Below are positions 53,249-62,918 of a DNA stretch of 64,000 nucleotides, one piece after another; position 1 is the stretch's first letter; every line of letters starts with the position of its first letter. The position numbers were made by a program, and so were the translations under genes. The notes under the pieces are model-generated. The model was not told the DNA's origin, ran no database searches, and saw nothing but the letters and a program-made list of their open reading frames with translations. The DNA is from JAOABV01 sp039801465. GTDB taxonomy: Bacteria > Hydrothermota > Tepidihabitantia > Tepidihabitantales > CAIPLT01. Location: the NCBI GenBank assembly GCA_039801465.1, contig JBDRUT010000008.1:1-64000 (forward strand), written 5' to 3'.

Positions 53249-53332
53249 GCCGAGGTGGCGGAATTGGCAGACGCGCTAGGCTCAGGACTTAGTGGTGAAA
53301 AAACCGTAGGGGTTCAAATCCCCTCCTCGGCA
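53249..53332 (+). tRNA. tRNA-Leu (anticodon CAG)
   Basis: An 84-nt class II tRNA. The acceptor stem GCCGAGG / CCTCGGC is perfect. D-loop GGCGGAATTGG, anticodon loop CTCAGGA (anticodon CAG), a variable arm of about 12 nt (GTGGTGAAAAAACCGTA) and T-arm GGGGTTCAAATCCCC are all present. The discriminator is A, as in tRNA-Leu. CCA is not encoded; the DNA continues TTTCC. Confidence 0.97.
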
Positions 53333-53506
53333 TTTCCCTAAAGATACTTTCAATTAATTAAAGTCTTAAACATTCGATAGACTACAACAATTTGGTATTT
53401 TTTCTCTCCATCTATTCTTTTCATCGGAATAAATGATGATAATATGAAAACAATATGACTTTTCGGCTTCTTGTTCTTCGTTTTATCTACAGCGTAGTAT
53501 TAAATT

Positions 53507-55852
53507 TTAAAAGGTTCTCCCAATTTGGAAATGCGGCTCCCAGCGTCCTTTGCCGTCTCGGTCAAACCCATACCCAAAATCAAATCCAATTAATCCCAAC
53601 ATTGGAATTTCTAATCGCACCCCAACACCAGCTCCTCTTTTTAAGTTAGATATATTAAAATCCCTAAAAGAATTCCACGCATTACCTGCGTCAACGAATG
53701 CTAAGAATGCCAATTGTGGTGAAGGTCTAAACTTATATTCTAAAGAATATATTGCCAATGCTTTACCGCCAATATTATAACCACCTTCACTTACACCTAA
53801 AGACCGGTCTGGATAACCTCTAATACCATCAGCACCAGTTCCACCAGGATAAAATCTTTCATAAATTGGTATTGTATCATTTGAGGTAAAGCCTTCAATC
53901 ACCGCCAAACGCGAACGAAACATTAAACTAAATTTCTTAAGCATTGGAAAATAAAAACTGGCATCAAAGATATGCCGATGAAAATAAATATCAATTGTCG
54001 ATAATTCTAAAGAATAGGCGAAAATTGAACCGGATAGAGGATTATAAATGTAATCGCGGGAATCTCTAATAAATTGGATACTCGGGTTAAGCGTTGTCCG
54101 ATGAATTGTGTCCCGATAGATATTATTGTAACTTGTTGGCGCGTATCCTTGTCGGATTGATTTAGGCGGCACAAATGCATCGCTTAAACCTAATCCCCAG
54201 TAAATACGCGAATAGTCAAGCATTAAAGGCCGTGAAAAATTTAATCCGATACTTTTTTCTTGTTTTTCATAATAGTCATAAGTGCGCGTCAAATAAGAAA
54301 CATTAAATCCTGCCGAAACTGGCTTATCGAAAAGATACGGCTCATTAAATCCAATTTCCGCATTAGTTTTCTTACCTCCTTTTTCCAATTTTATGGCTAA
54401 CCGTTGTCCTTTTCCAAAGAGATTCGGTTGTGTTAATTCCAGATAACCGGTTAATTTGTCGACTGCCGAATAAGAGACTCCCGCACCAATTGTGCCAAAA
54501 GAACTCTTTTCTTTCACCTGATAGATTAAATCAATTTCATTATTTTCTTCAGTTCGTCGATAATCAAGTTTGACATCTTCAAAAAAACCAAGATTAAAAA
54601 TATCGCGTTGACTTCTGATAACTTCAGACCGCTTGAAAATTGTGCCGGGCAAAGTGCTAATTTGACGTCGAATAACTTTATCTTGGGTGCGTTCGTTCCC
54701 TTCGATAATTACCAATCGGATGCGCGCTGGATTTCCCTCAGAAATCGAATATTTGATATTAACCGTATCATTTTGAATCTGTTCAATTGGATTGATTTGA
54801 CAATAAATATATCCTTCTTCAGAATAAACGCTATATAATTCTGCCAGTGACTGATTTACTTTTTGAGCATTATACACCTGACCGGATTTAATACGCAAGC
54901 CGGACATCAAATCTTTTTCACTAATTGCACTATCGCCCTCAAAAGTAATATTACCAATATAATATCGCTGTCCTTCAATAATTTTAATTTTTATAGTTAA
55001 CCACTCTTGTGTCTCATCCGGAATTAAGTTATAATCTTCAACTTTCGCATCCAGAAATCCTTTTTCCTTATAGAAATTAACAATTCGCTCTAAATCGTTT
55101 TTGAACTCTTCTTCTCGGAAAATTCCCTTTCGATACCATTTCTTTTCTTTATTAATTAACTTTCGCTTTATTGCTTTATCGGAAATAGCATAATTGCCTT
55201 CAATCTCGATATATTTAATTCTTACTCTTGTCCCCTCGTCAATTTGAAAATTTATTACTACTCGATTATTACTATCCGGCAAAGATTTTTCAACATTAAC
55301 ATTAGTTAAAATAAACCCTTTTTCTTTGTATAAATCCCGAATTTTAGTTTGCCACTCAAATAATTTTTGATTAGTTAAAACCTCACCGATTTTTATATTA
55401 GTCTTTTCTTTTAGGTCTTTGGTTTTAATCTTATTATTGCCGAAGAATTTATAATCTTTGATTATCGGATATTCTTGGACCACGAATTGGATAATCACGC
55501 CATCAGCAATTCGAGTTGTTTCAACTTCAATTGTCTCAAAAAGTTTTAATTGGTATATTCGTTGAATTGCCGTTGCTAGTTCTTGTTTATCAAAACGGTC
55601 ACCAATTTTTAGACCTGAAGTTTTAACCACTAAGGTTGAATCAGAAAATTTGGTTTGCGCACTGATACCAATGATGATTGGTGATACATCACGAGCTACG
55701 ACTATAGAAATGCCTAAAATAAGATTAAAAAGAAAAGCGATAAAAAATAATCCTAATATCTTTTTATTTTCTATTTTTTTTCTTCGGGTTTTTCGAATAT
55801 TAAACTTTTTGTTTCGGATACTAATTACAACCAAACCAAAATTTAACTGCAT
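53507..55852 (-). CDS. bamA: Outer membrane assembly factor BamA (Omp85)
   Basis: The 781-aa protein has a signal anchor near 35-55, five POTRA domains (about 60-430; motifs such as YKEKGFLDAKV and EEGYIYCQI) and a C-terminal 16-stranded barrel with the Omp85 signature GGTGADGIRGYPDRSLG and a terminal phenylalanine (FQIGRTF). It inserts beta-barrel proteins into the outer membrane, direct evidence of a diderm cell. The start overlaps the clpC stop by 10 bp, an unusual operon partner. The N-terminus before the signal anchor is long and basic. Confidence 0.95.
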   Translation of the reverse strand: MQLNFGLVVISIRNKKFNIRKTRRKKIENKKILGLFFIAFLFNLILGISIVVARDVSPIIIGISAQTKFSDSTLVVKTSGLKIGDRFDKQELATAIQRIYQLKLFETIEVETTRIADGVIIQFVVQEYPIIKDYKFFGNNKIKTKDLKEKTNIKIGEVLTNQKLFEWQTKIRDLYKEKGFILTNVNVEKSLPDSNNRVVINFQIDEGTRVRIKYIEIEGNYAISDKAIKRKLINKEKKWYRKGIFREEEFKNDLERIVNFYKEKGFLDAKVEDYNLIPDETQEWLTIKIKIIEGQRYYIGNITFEGDSAISEKDLMSGLRIKSGQVYNAQKVNQSLAELYSVYSEEGYIYCQINPIEQIQNDTVNIKYSISEGNPARIRLVIIEGNERTQDKVIRRQISTLPGTIFKRSEVIRSQRDIFNLGFFEDVKLDYRRTEENNEIDLIYQVKEKSSFGTIGAGVSYSAVDKLTGYLELTQPNLFGKGQRLAIKLEKGGKKTNAEIGFNEPYLFDKPVSAGFNVSYLTRTYDYYEKQEKSIGLNFSRPLMLDYSRIYWGLGLSDAFVPPKSIRQGYAPTSYNNIYRDTIHRTTLNPSIQFIRDSRDYIYNPLSGSIFAYSLELSTIDIYFHRHIFDASFYFPMLKKFSLMFRSRLAVIEGFTSNDTIPIYERFYPGGTGADGIRGYPDRSLGVSEGGYNIGGKALAIYSLEYKFRPSPQLAFLAFVDAGNAWNSFRDFNISNLKRGAGVGVRLEIPMLGLIGFDFGYGFDRDGKGRWEPHFQIGRTF

Positions 55853-58275
55853 TTTTCAACTGCGGTTTCTTCAGCCGTAAAGATTAACCGGTCGCCGTCG
55901 CGTTCGATTTTAATTACCGAGCCTTCAGGAAAACGATTTTTCAAAATTTCTTCTGAGAGCGGGTCCTCTAATAATCGACGCATTGCCCGTTTAATTGGCC
56001 GAGCCCCAAATTCCGGGTCAAAGCCCTGTTCAACTAATAAGTCTTTAGCACTTTTCTGTAATTGTAAAGTTAATTTTTTCTCTTTGAGACGCTCACTAAT
56101 CTCTCGCATCTGAATATCGACAATCTTTTCCATTTGATAGCGGTCTAACGGATTGAACACGATAATCTCATCAACCCGATTTAAAAATTCCGGTCGGAAA
56201 ACTCTTTTCACCTCAGTGAGCAACTTCTCTTTTATCTTTTCATAAGATTCTGCTTCTGAAGGAGACTGAAAACCAACTGACATTGATTTTCTGATTTCCG
56301 CAGTTGCAATATTAGATGTCATAATTATAACCGTATTTTTGAAATTTACTCTTCGACCCAATGAATCTGTTAACTGTCCATCTTCAAGAATTTGTAAAAG
56401 AATATTAAACACATCAGGATGTGCTTTTTCAATTTCGTCGAATAAGACTACTGAGTATGGTTTGCGTCTTACCTTTTCCGTAAGTTGACCCCCCTCTTCA
56501 TAACCAACATATCCTGGTGGCGCACCAACTAATCTTGAGACATTGAATTTTTCCATATATTCACTCATATCAAGACGAATCAAAGCATCTTCATTACCGA
56601 ATAAAAATTTTGCTAACACTCGGGCTAATTCGGTCTTGCCAACGCCAGTCGGTCCTAAAAAGATAAACGAACCAATTGGCCGTCGTGGGTCTTTAATTCC
56701 TGCCCGACTGCGTCTAATTGCTTTAGCGATCGCCTGAATTGCCAGTTCTTGACCAACAATTCGTTGAGAAATTTCTTCTTCCATTTTTAACAATCGATTT
56801 TGTTCATTCTCTTCTAATTTAGTAATCGGCACCGAAGACCAAGACGCAACAACATACGCAATATCCTCTTCAGTGACAACTGGAAAATTACCGGCTTTTT
56901 CCCATTCTTTGCGTTTCTTTTTTAACTGTTCAATAAGTTTCTTTTGTTCATCACGCAATTCCGCTGCTCGTTCAAACTTTTGTTGTTTTATGGCATCTTC
57001 TTTACTCTTACGAATTTTTTCAATTTTCTTTTCCAGTTCTTCTAATTCAGGATTTACCGTTGACCTTAGCAATTTTACTCGGGAACCGGCTTCATCCATT
57101 ACATCAATTGCTTTATCTGGTAAAAATCGATCGGTAATATACCGGTCAGCCAAATGGACCGCTGATTTTATCGCGGAATCAGTATAAATTACTTTATGAT
57201 GCAACTCATATTTTTCTTTAAGTCCCATTAGAATTCTTATTGTCTCATCAACCGATGGTGCTTCAACAATAATTGGTTGGAAGCGTCTTTCTAACGCGGA
57301 ATGTTTTTCAATATAACGACGATACTCTTCAAAAGTAGTGGCGCCAATACATTGTAATTCACCGCGGGCTAAGGCGGGTTTTAAGATATTAGAAGCATCA
57401 ATTGAGCCTTCAGCAGCGCCCGCCCCAACAATTGTATGAAGTTCATCAATAAAGACAACGCAATCACCTTGGGTAATAATTTCATTAACCACGGCTTTTA
57501 ATCGTTCTTCAAACTGACCGCGATATTTTGTGCCGGCAACAATTGCTGCCATATCTAATGCCAAAACCCGTTTATTTTTAAGCACACTGGGAATTTTGCC
57601 TTCAACAATCCTTTGTGCTAAACCTTCGACAATCGCGGTTTTGCCGACTCCGGCTTCACCGATTAGCACAGGATTATTCTTTTTGCGACGGGCTAAAATT
57701 TGGATTACCCGTTCAATTTCTTTTTCTCGACCGATTATCGGGTCAAGTTTATCTTCACGGGCTAATTGAGTTAAATCTCGGGAAAAGAAATCTAATGCAG
57801 ATGTTTTACCTTTCGGTTTCTTTTGAGGTTCACCTAATTCACCGCCTAAAAGTCTAATTGTTTCCTGACGAGCAATATCAAGTTCAACTCCTAAAGATTG
57901 CAGAATTTGACTAGCAATACTTCTTTCTTCTCGGATTAAACCCAAAAGAATATGCTCGGTGCCAATATAAGAATGATTCATTCGCCGGGCTTCATCAACC
58001 GCCCAATTAAGCGCTGAGCGTGCTTCTTGATTTAAGGGAATTTCGCCTAAAACTAAAGTTTTAGAACCGAAATTAACCGCATTTTCAACTGCGCGTCTTA
58101 ACTCCTCAAGATTAATTCCCAAATTAACCAGAACCATTGCTGCCACTCCTTCGCCTTCTTTTATTAAGCCCAAAAGAATATGTTCTGTGCCAATGTAATC
58201 ATTATGCATTCTTATTGCTTCTTGTCTTGCTAAAGCAATAACCTTTCTTACACGTTCGGTAAATCTTTCCTGCAT
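55843..58275 (-). CDS. clpC: ClpC-type Clp protease ATPase
   Basis: The 810-aa protein has two N-terminal Clp repeats (MQERFTERVRKVIALA; AVDEARRMNHSYIGTEHILLGL), a first AAA domain with GEAGVGKTAIVEGLA, a UVR motif (KQQKFERAAELRDEQKKL near 430) and a second AAA domain with GPTGVGKTELARVLA. The UVR motif marks ClpC as opposed to ClpA or ClpB. It unfolds proteins for ClpP. There is no CtsR or McsAB gene nearby. The promoter is a clear leaderless case. Confidence 0.95.
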   Translation of the reverse strand: MQERFTERVRKVIALARQEAIRMHNDYIGTEHILLGLIKEGEGVAAMVLVNLGINLEELRRAVENAVNFGSKTLVLGEIPLNQEARSALNWAVDEARRMNHSYIGTEHILLGLIREERSIASQILQSLGVELDIARQETIRLLGGELGEPQKKPKGKTSALDFFSRDLTQLAREDKLDPIIGREKEIERVIQILARRKKNNPVLIGEAGVGKTAIVEGLAQRIVEGKIPSVLKNKRVLALDMAAIVAGTKYRGQFEERLKAVVNEIITQGDCVVFIDELHTIVGAGAAEGSIDASNILKPALARGELQCIGATTFEEYRRYIEKHSALERRFQPIIVEAPSVDETIRILMGLKEKYELHHKVIYTDSAIKSAVHLADRYITDRFLPDKAIDVMDEAGSRVKLLRSTVNPELEELEKKIEKIRKSKEDAIKQQKFERAAELRDEQKKLIEQLKKKRKEWEKAGNFPVVTEEDIAYVVASWSSVPITKLEENEQNRLLKMEEEISQRIVGQELAIQAIAKAIRRSRAGIKDPRRPIGSFIFLGPTGVGKTELARVLAKFLFGNEDALIRLDMSEYMEKFNVSRLVGAPPGYVGYEEGGQLTEKVRRKPYSVVLFDEIEKAHPDVFNILLQILEDGQLTDSLGRRVNFKNTVIIMTSNIATAEIRKSMSVGFQSPSEAESYEKIKEKLLTEVKRVFRPEFLNRVDEIIVFNPLDRYQMEKIVDIQMREISERLKEKKLTLQLQKSAKDLLVEQGFDPEFGARPIKRAMRRLLEDPLSEEILKNRFPEGSVIKIERDGDRLIFTAEETAVEKCS

Positions 58276-58281
58276 ATAACT

Positions 58282-58310
58282 ATTTTATAACTATTTATCA
58301 ATAATGTCAA
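58282..58310 (-). promoter_or_regulatory. clpC promoter, best leaderless example
   Basis: On the minus strand: TTGACA (58310-58305), 17 nt, TAAAAT (58287-58282), 6 nt, ATG (58275). Both hexamers are near consensus and the predicted start falls on the start codon. There is no ribosome-binding site and no CtsR or CIRCE-type operator that I can see. Confidence 0.75.
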
Positions 58311-58648
58311 TACTGGAATGTAGTATTCAGAATATACTGTACCGGTTTATGAAATTTAGTCAGAAATTGCAATCTATCAGGAGATACTATACAAATTTTA
58401 TGAGATTTTATTATAGTATGAGATTTTTTATAGAAGGTATGAGAAATAAGTTTTAACATTCGGGATCAATTGCTATAAGCGGATGTGCGGAAATCGGGAA
58501 ATGAGATTTTAATAGAAGGTGTGAGAAACAAGTTCTAACTCCCAAAAGCCGCCTTGCGAGATTTGTTTAATCATAAAAGACGCTATGCAATTATAAAGCA
58601 CTAAGCAAAGGTTTGAACCATAGAAAAACAAAGACACCGCCCAGAATA

Positions 58649-58717
58649 AGTTACCAATTGAAATTCAATAGAAATATTAAAAACAGGTTTACCAAGATAT
58701 AATTAAATTTTAGAAAA
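58649..58717 (+). repeat. Repeat family E, copy
   Basis: AGTTACC, TTGAAATTCAATAG, TTAAAAACAG and AAGATATAATTAAA match 2798-2888 in order. Elsewhere in the gap 58311-59308, a segment of about 40 bp (GAGATTTT, TAGAAGGT, GAGAAA-AAGTT-TAAC) is repeated at about 58419 and 58503. I see no gene there. Confidence 0.5.
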
Positions 58718-59308
58718 AATAGCAAGACATTGTGGAAAAATAAAAGAAACCTATTTAAGTCTTTAGAAGATAATGAAAGTATTCGCCAGAAATAGATATA
58801 AAAGCAGAATAAAGTTCATTCCCAAAATCTCTTTATCGGTTCTGCAGTGAATATTGATCTCAACATTGGGAAAACTTTATTAAAAATAAATATATTTTAC
58901 TTCACTAATTTTAGTATTTAATTTTTATTTTTAATTTCTTGTTGGCTTAACACATTGGCCTTTTATACCATTCCAGATAATCCTTTCATCATAGTCCATA
59001 ATTTTATATATGAAACCCAAAAGCACCCGAAGTGATACAAGAATCAATATCAGAATATTATCCAAGCTCACTTATTGCAATATAAATTAAATATCGGACA
59101 CGCTTTTTACTTATATTAGTTAAACAATTTCTGTCATCATCCAATACATAGAGGTCAATCATATCAAACTATCCTAAGCAGTAAAGATAAATAAGGAGGC
59201 TACCCCCTATACCGTCATAGGCATCTATTGCCCAATTTACATAATAAAGTAATATTTTTATTTGTCATATTACAAAAATTATCCCCCAAATGAATAACAA
59301 AATTTCTC

Positions 59309-59337
59309 TTTACAACTCAATATTTTTATATGATAAT
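59309..59337 (+). promoter_or_regulatory. rbfA promoter, leaderless type
   Basis: TTTACA (59309-59314), 17 nt, GATAAT (59332-59337), 5 nt, ATG (59343). No ribosome-binding site. Confidence 0.65.
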
Positions 59338-59342
59338 AATTT

Positions 59343-59696
59343 ATGCCTTATCGGGAACGAAAAGTCGCAAATGTCATAAAAGATGCAGTTGCCCAAATTG
59401 TGCTCCAAGAGCTGGCTGACCCGAATATCGGTTTTGTCACGATTACTGGTGCCAAAATAACCAGTGATTATAAAAAAGCCTTTATCTACTTTTCAGTTAT
59501 CGGTGATGAAGAGAAGCAACAAGAAACTTTAAGACGCCTCAATCACGCCGCGGGTTATGTAAGACACCTATTAAAGCAAAAAGTGATTTTGAAAACTATG
59601 CCTGAAATTCATTTTGAGATTGATACTCTTTTGCAAGCCGAACAGAAGATCGGTTCAATTCTTGATGACTTACACAAAAAGTCTGATAGCGAATAG
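59343..59696 (+). CDS. rbfA: Ribosome-binding factor RbfA
   Basis: The 117-aa protein has the KH-like RbfA fold: VIKDAVAQIVLQELADPNIGFVTITGAKITSDYKKAFIYFSV, then LNHAAGYVRHLLKQKVILKTMPEIHFEID. It helps late 30S maturation. It heads the rbfA-truB-ribF run common to bacteria (the usual upstream infB and nusA are not here). The tail overlaps possible upstream truB starts. Confidence 0.93.
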   Translation: MPYRERKVANVIKDAVAQIVLQELADPNIGFVTITGAKITSDYKKAFIYFSVIGDEEKQQETLRRLNHAAGYVRHLLKQKVILKTMPEIHFEIDTLLQAEQKIGSILDDLHKKSDSE

Positions 59697-59712
59697 TCAA
59701 GAAAAGAACAGA

Positions 59713-60600
59713 TTGCGCGGAGTTTTACTAATAAATAAACCATCAGGATTATCATCTTATGATTGTATTCGTAAAATAAAACCAATAATTCCCAGAATAA
59801 AAATTGGCCATGCAGGGACTTTAGACCCGATCGCTAATGGATTATTAATCATCCTTTTCGGTGAAGCAACTAAAATTGCTCAATACTTAAGTTCTCTGGA
59901 TAAAGAATATATTGCTAAAATTCATTTAGGAATTGTAACTGATACTGATGACATAACAGGTAAAATAGTTAAAGAAAGTTCGTGTGAACATATCAATGCC
60001 GAAGATATCAAAAACGCAATCAACTCTTTGAAAGATATCACAACTCAACAACCACCGAAGTATTCTGCATTAAAACATAAAGGCAAAAGAATGTATGATT
60101 TGGCACGAAAAGGGATTGATTTTACACCTAAGCCAAGAACCATTGAGATAAAAAAGATAGATTTGCTCAGTTTTAATCTGCCTTACTTTGAAATTAAGAC
60201 CACAGTCAGTAAAGGAACCTATATTAGAGCATTAGCTCGAGATCTTGGCAACATTTTAGGTTGCGGTGCAACCTTAGAAGAGTTAACTCGCACGCAGATT
60301 GGAAAATTTAAACTAAAAGATGCCATTAGCCTAATAGATATAAATGCTGATTTAATTCGACAAAAACTTTATTCCATAAACGAATCTCTTGCAGAAATAC
60401 CTTCAATTATGATTTCCAATTCTCAGATTCAAAAAATCCTTAAAGGACAACCTTTATCTATATCAGAAACTTTAAGTCAGCAAATGAAAAACTCTTTAGT
60501 GCGTATTCTTGATGAGAAAGACCGAGTTCTAATTATTGGTAAACTTAAAAATAATATCATCTATCCTGACCGTCTGATTTATGCAGATATACAAAATTAA
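59713..60600 (+). CDS. truB: tRNA pseudouridine-55 synthase TruB
   Basis: The TTG at 59713 gives MRGVLLINKPSG, matching the conserved TruB N-terminus, and lies 16 bp after the rbfA stop. An ATG at 59665 inside rbfA is an alternative that would add 16 residues. The catalytic Asp is in GHAGTLDPIANGLL; the second motif is KYSALKHKGKRMYDLAR, and YIRALARDLG follows. The C-terminal PUA-like part is short. The end overlaps ribF by 20 bp. Confidence 0.92.
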   Translation: MRGVLLINKPSGLSSYDCIRKIKPIIPRIKIGHAGTLDPIANGLLIILFGEATKIAQYLSSLDKEYIAKIHLGIVTDTDDITGKIVKESSCEHINAEDIKNAINSLKDITTQQPPKYSALKHKGKRMYDLARKGIDFTPKPRTIEIKKIDLLSFNLPYFEIKTTVSKGTYIRALARDLGNILGCGATLEELTRTQIGKFKLKDAISLIDINADLIRQKLYSINESLAEIPSIMISNSQIQKILKGQPLSISETLSQQMKNSLVRILDEKDRVLIIGKLKNNIIYPDRLIYADIQN

Positions 60601-61513
60601 ACCACACCAACAATATCCTATGATTACCGGTTCAGTAATTGCCATTGGAAGTTTTGACGGATTACATCGGGGTCATCAGAAGATATTGCAAAAAGGCATT
60701 GAAATTGCAAATCGATTAAAAAGACCATTTGGCGTCTTGACTTTTTCACCAATTCCCCAAACAATAATTTATCAAGATTTTCATTTCCTTCTAACTACGG
60801 ACGAAGAAAAGATTAGAATCTTAAAGACCTATCCGATAAATTTTTTAGGCATTATAAAATTTACTCAAAATCTTAAACAACTTGAACCTAAAGTGTTCAT
60901 TTATGATTATATTGTAAAACCGATAAAGCCCTCAGCAATTATTGTCGGTGAAGACCACAGATTCGGAAAAGAAGGAAAAGGTAATATTAGTTTACTTCGC
61001 AAATTAAGCAATGAGTTTAATTTTAAGTTGATAGTAGTTAGAGCGCGTAAATATCACTCAGCACCAATTAAAAGCACACGCATCCGGGAATTGTTGATTT
61101 TAGGCAATGTTAAAAGAGCAAACGAACTTTTAGGTTATCCGTATTCAATAACCGGTAAAATTATTAAAGGAAAAGGCTTAGGCAGAAAGATTGGTTTCCC
61201 TACATTGAATATATCAATTAAAGAAAAAAGAAAATTAATACCCTCCGATGGCGTCTATCACATCTGTGCAGTATTAGACAACAAAAGATATAACGGCTTA
61301 TTATACATTGGTTATGCACCAACAATTAATACTCAATCTACCCAGAAAACAATCGAAGTTCACATTCTGGGAAAACTTGAAAAACCCAAGTCAAAAACAA
61401 TAACCGTTGAGTTTCTTAGTTGGCTTAGACCCGAAAGAAAATTTCGGACAATTGGAGAACTGAAACAACAAATTTCAAAAGATATCAAAAAGGCAGAAGT
61501 CACATCAGGATAA
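60581..61513 (+). CDS. ribF: Bifunctional riboflavin kinase / FAD synthetase RibF
   Basis: The 310-aa protein has the N-terminal FAD synthetase (nucleotidyltransferase) domain with IGSFDGLHRGHQ, GEDHRFGKEGKG and KSTRIRELL. The C-terminal riboflavin kinase domain carries GKGLGRKIGFPTLNI and DGVYHICAVL ... NTIEVH-like residues. It makes FMN and FAD. The start overlaps the truB end; an internal ATG at 60620 (MITGSVIAIGSFDG) is also possible. Confidence 0.93.
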   Translation: MQIYKIKPHQQYPMITGSVIAIGSFDGLHRGHQKILQKGIEIANRLKRPFGVLTFSPIPQTIIYQDFHFLLTTDEEKIRILKTYPINFLGIIKFTQNLKQLEPKVFIYDYIVKPIKPSAIIVGEDHRFGKEGKGNISLLRKLSNEFNFKLIVVRARKYHSAPIKSTRIRELLILGNVKRANELLGYPYSITGKIIKGKGLGRKIGFPTLNISIKEKRKLIPSDGVYHICAVLDNKRYNGLLYIGYAPTINTQSTQKTIEVHILGKLEKPKSKTITVEFLSWLRPERKFRTIGELKQQISKDIKKAEVTSG

Positions 61514-61590
61514 TTTTAATTGTCGATAGAAATAGATTTCTTACAAGGTTTTGATTACGAAACATATATTTAGGCTACTAACGAAAATAC

Positions 61591-61646
61591 CTTTGATTTT
61601 TCAATCATTGAAATCAATGAAAGCAACCATTTTCCGAGCTTTCAAT
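61591..61646 (+). repeat. Repeat family B, diverged copy
   Basis: TTGATTTTTCAATC, AATCAATGAAAGCAACC and TTTTCCGAGCTTTC match the tandem pair at 27568-27962. Downstream, at 61740-61775, AAGTGTCATCCTGAATT with ATTCAGG forms a small palindrome (CCTGAAT-TTA-ATTCAGG). A run of the word GTTCAAAA follows near 61810-61850. Confidence 0.6.
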
Positions 61647-61945
61647 AAGAAGTTCTAAAAATTGCCCTGAAAACTATAAAGACATTAAAAATAGAAGCAG
61701 GATTCAAAAAAGACAAAGTTCAAAGTTACAAAAGTGACACAAGTGTCATCCTGAATTTAATTCAGGGTCTAAATAAGACACCGAGGCACAAAATAAAGCG
61801 AAAGTTAGTAAAGGTTCAAAAGTTCAAAAAGTTAAAAGTTCAAAAATTATAAATTTTGTATTTTGAATTTATGCTCAGTATGACAAGATTGCAGTTTATT
61901 TTTTAGCCACGGAAGCCAGAAAAACAAAAGAAAATTTGATGATTC

Positions 61946-62215
61946 ATCCGAAACGGATTTCTGTTTAACAGTTCGAAAACCGTTTTGGTTAACAGTAAAA
62001 ATTAACTTTTGCTGAGTTCCCAATTCTATAAAGTTATTCGAAACGAATTTCTATTTAACAGTTCAATGGCCGTTTCGGTTAACCGTAAAAATTAACTTTC
62101 GCTGAGTTCCCAATTCTATAAAGTTATCCGAAACAGATTTCTATTTCATAGTTCAAAGACCGCTTCGGTAAATGGCGAAATATGACTTTCGCTAAGTTTT
62201 CAATCTTCTAAAGTT
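61946..62215 (+). repeat. Repeat family C, 90-bp tandem units
   Basis: Three units begin at 61946, 62036 and 62126, exactly 90 bp apart. Each runs ATCCGAAACGGATTTC, AGTTCGAAGACCG-like, TTTCGGTTAAC, AATTAACTTTCGCTGAG and CAATTCTATAAAGTT. The period is twice that of the 45-bp array at 38552-38940. Units diverge by about 10-15 percent by eye. Confidence 0.8.
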
Positions 62216-62280
62216 AAATGCTGTTTTAATAAAATTTAAGCAGTACTTTTGTTCAACTTATTTGATTTATTTAATATTAT

Positions 62281-62430
62281 GTTAGCAATGAAAGTTATGC
62301 TAACCAGTAATAATAATTACAAAAATGACAGGGGCTAGGGTGGGGCTAGCCCAAAGCTAACCAAATACCAGCATATTGAAAAGACTGTCTTACCCTATAT
62401 ACCGCATACGATGTCGCCTGTCAGTTAGCC
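62281..62430 (+). repeat. Palindrome cluster of GCTARCC words
   Basis: GTTAGC / GCTAAC (62281-62304) forms one hairpin. TGACAGG (62326-62332) pairs with CCTGTCA (62417-62423). Inside is the perfect 10-bp palindrome GGGCTAGCCC (62343-62352). Further GCTAACC and GTTAGCCC words follow. It may be a structured RNA or a relative of repeat A. Nothing else is recognised from 62431 to 62760. Confidence 0.4.
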
Positions 62431-62760
62431 CAAATCGTCTAATATAGTCTCTTAAAGTCTATTTCTAATTATTTAGAAACCAAATAATTTGAAAACTCTT
62501 CTTAAGATATAACATTCTTTATTTATTAGATTACTTTTGAGACGGCACCAGAGAAACTCAAACAGGTAATTTGCTTGAAATCTTTCATATAGAATTCTCT
62601 TTAAACTTAAATTATGTTTAGAATATATAATTCTATCTTAATATTTTAATTTTTATTTTAAGATAAAATTCCTCTCTACTTAAATACTCATATCGTAACG
62701 CGACTAAAATACCCCTTTGTTATTAAGAATGGGTTTTAGAGATTCCTGACAAAATTTGTC

Positions 62761-62850
62761 GCGTAGATATTTTAGTGACACCTGCGATAACACCTTTGAT
62801 TTTTCCATCATTACAATCGTTCTTTTAATCACTGTAATCACTGAACAGGA
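62761..62850 (+). repeat. Repeat family B, diverged copy
   Basis: GCGTAGATATTTTAGTGACA and CCTGCGATAA match 27543-27572. TTGATTTTTCCATC and GTTCTTTTAATCACTG match the tandem unit beginning at 27758. The order is the same as at 27543. Confidence 0.6.
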
Positions 62851-62918
62851 CTTTTTAGTGTTCTCAAGAATGTCATCCAACGCAAGACAATAATATTTAA
62901 GTTCTATGAAGCGATTTT

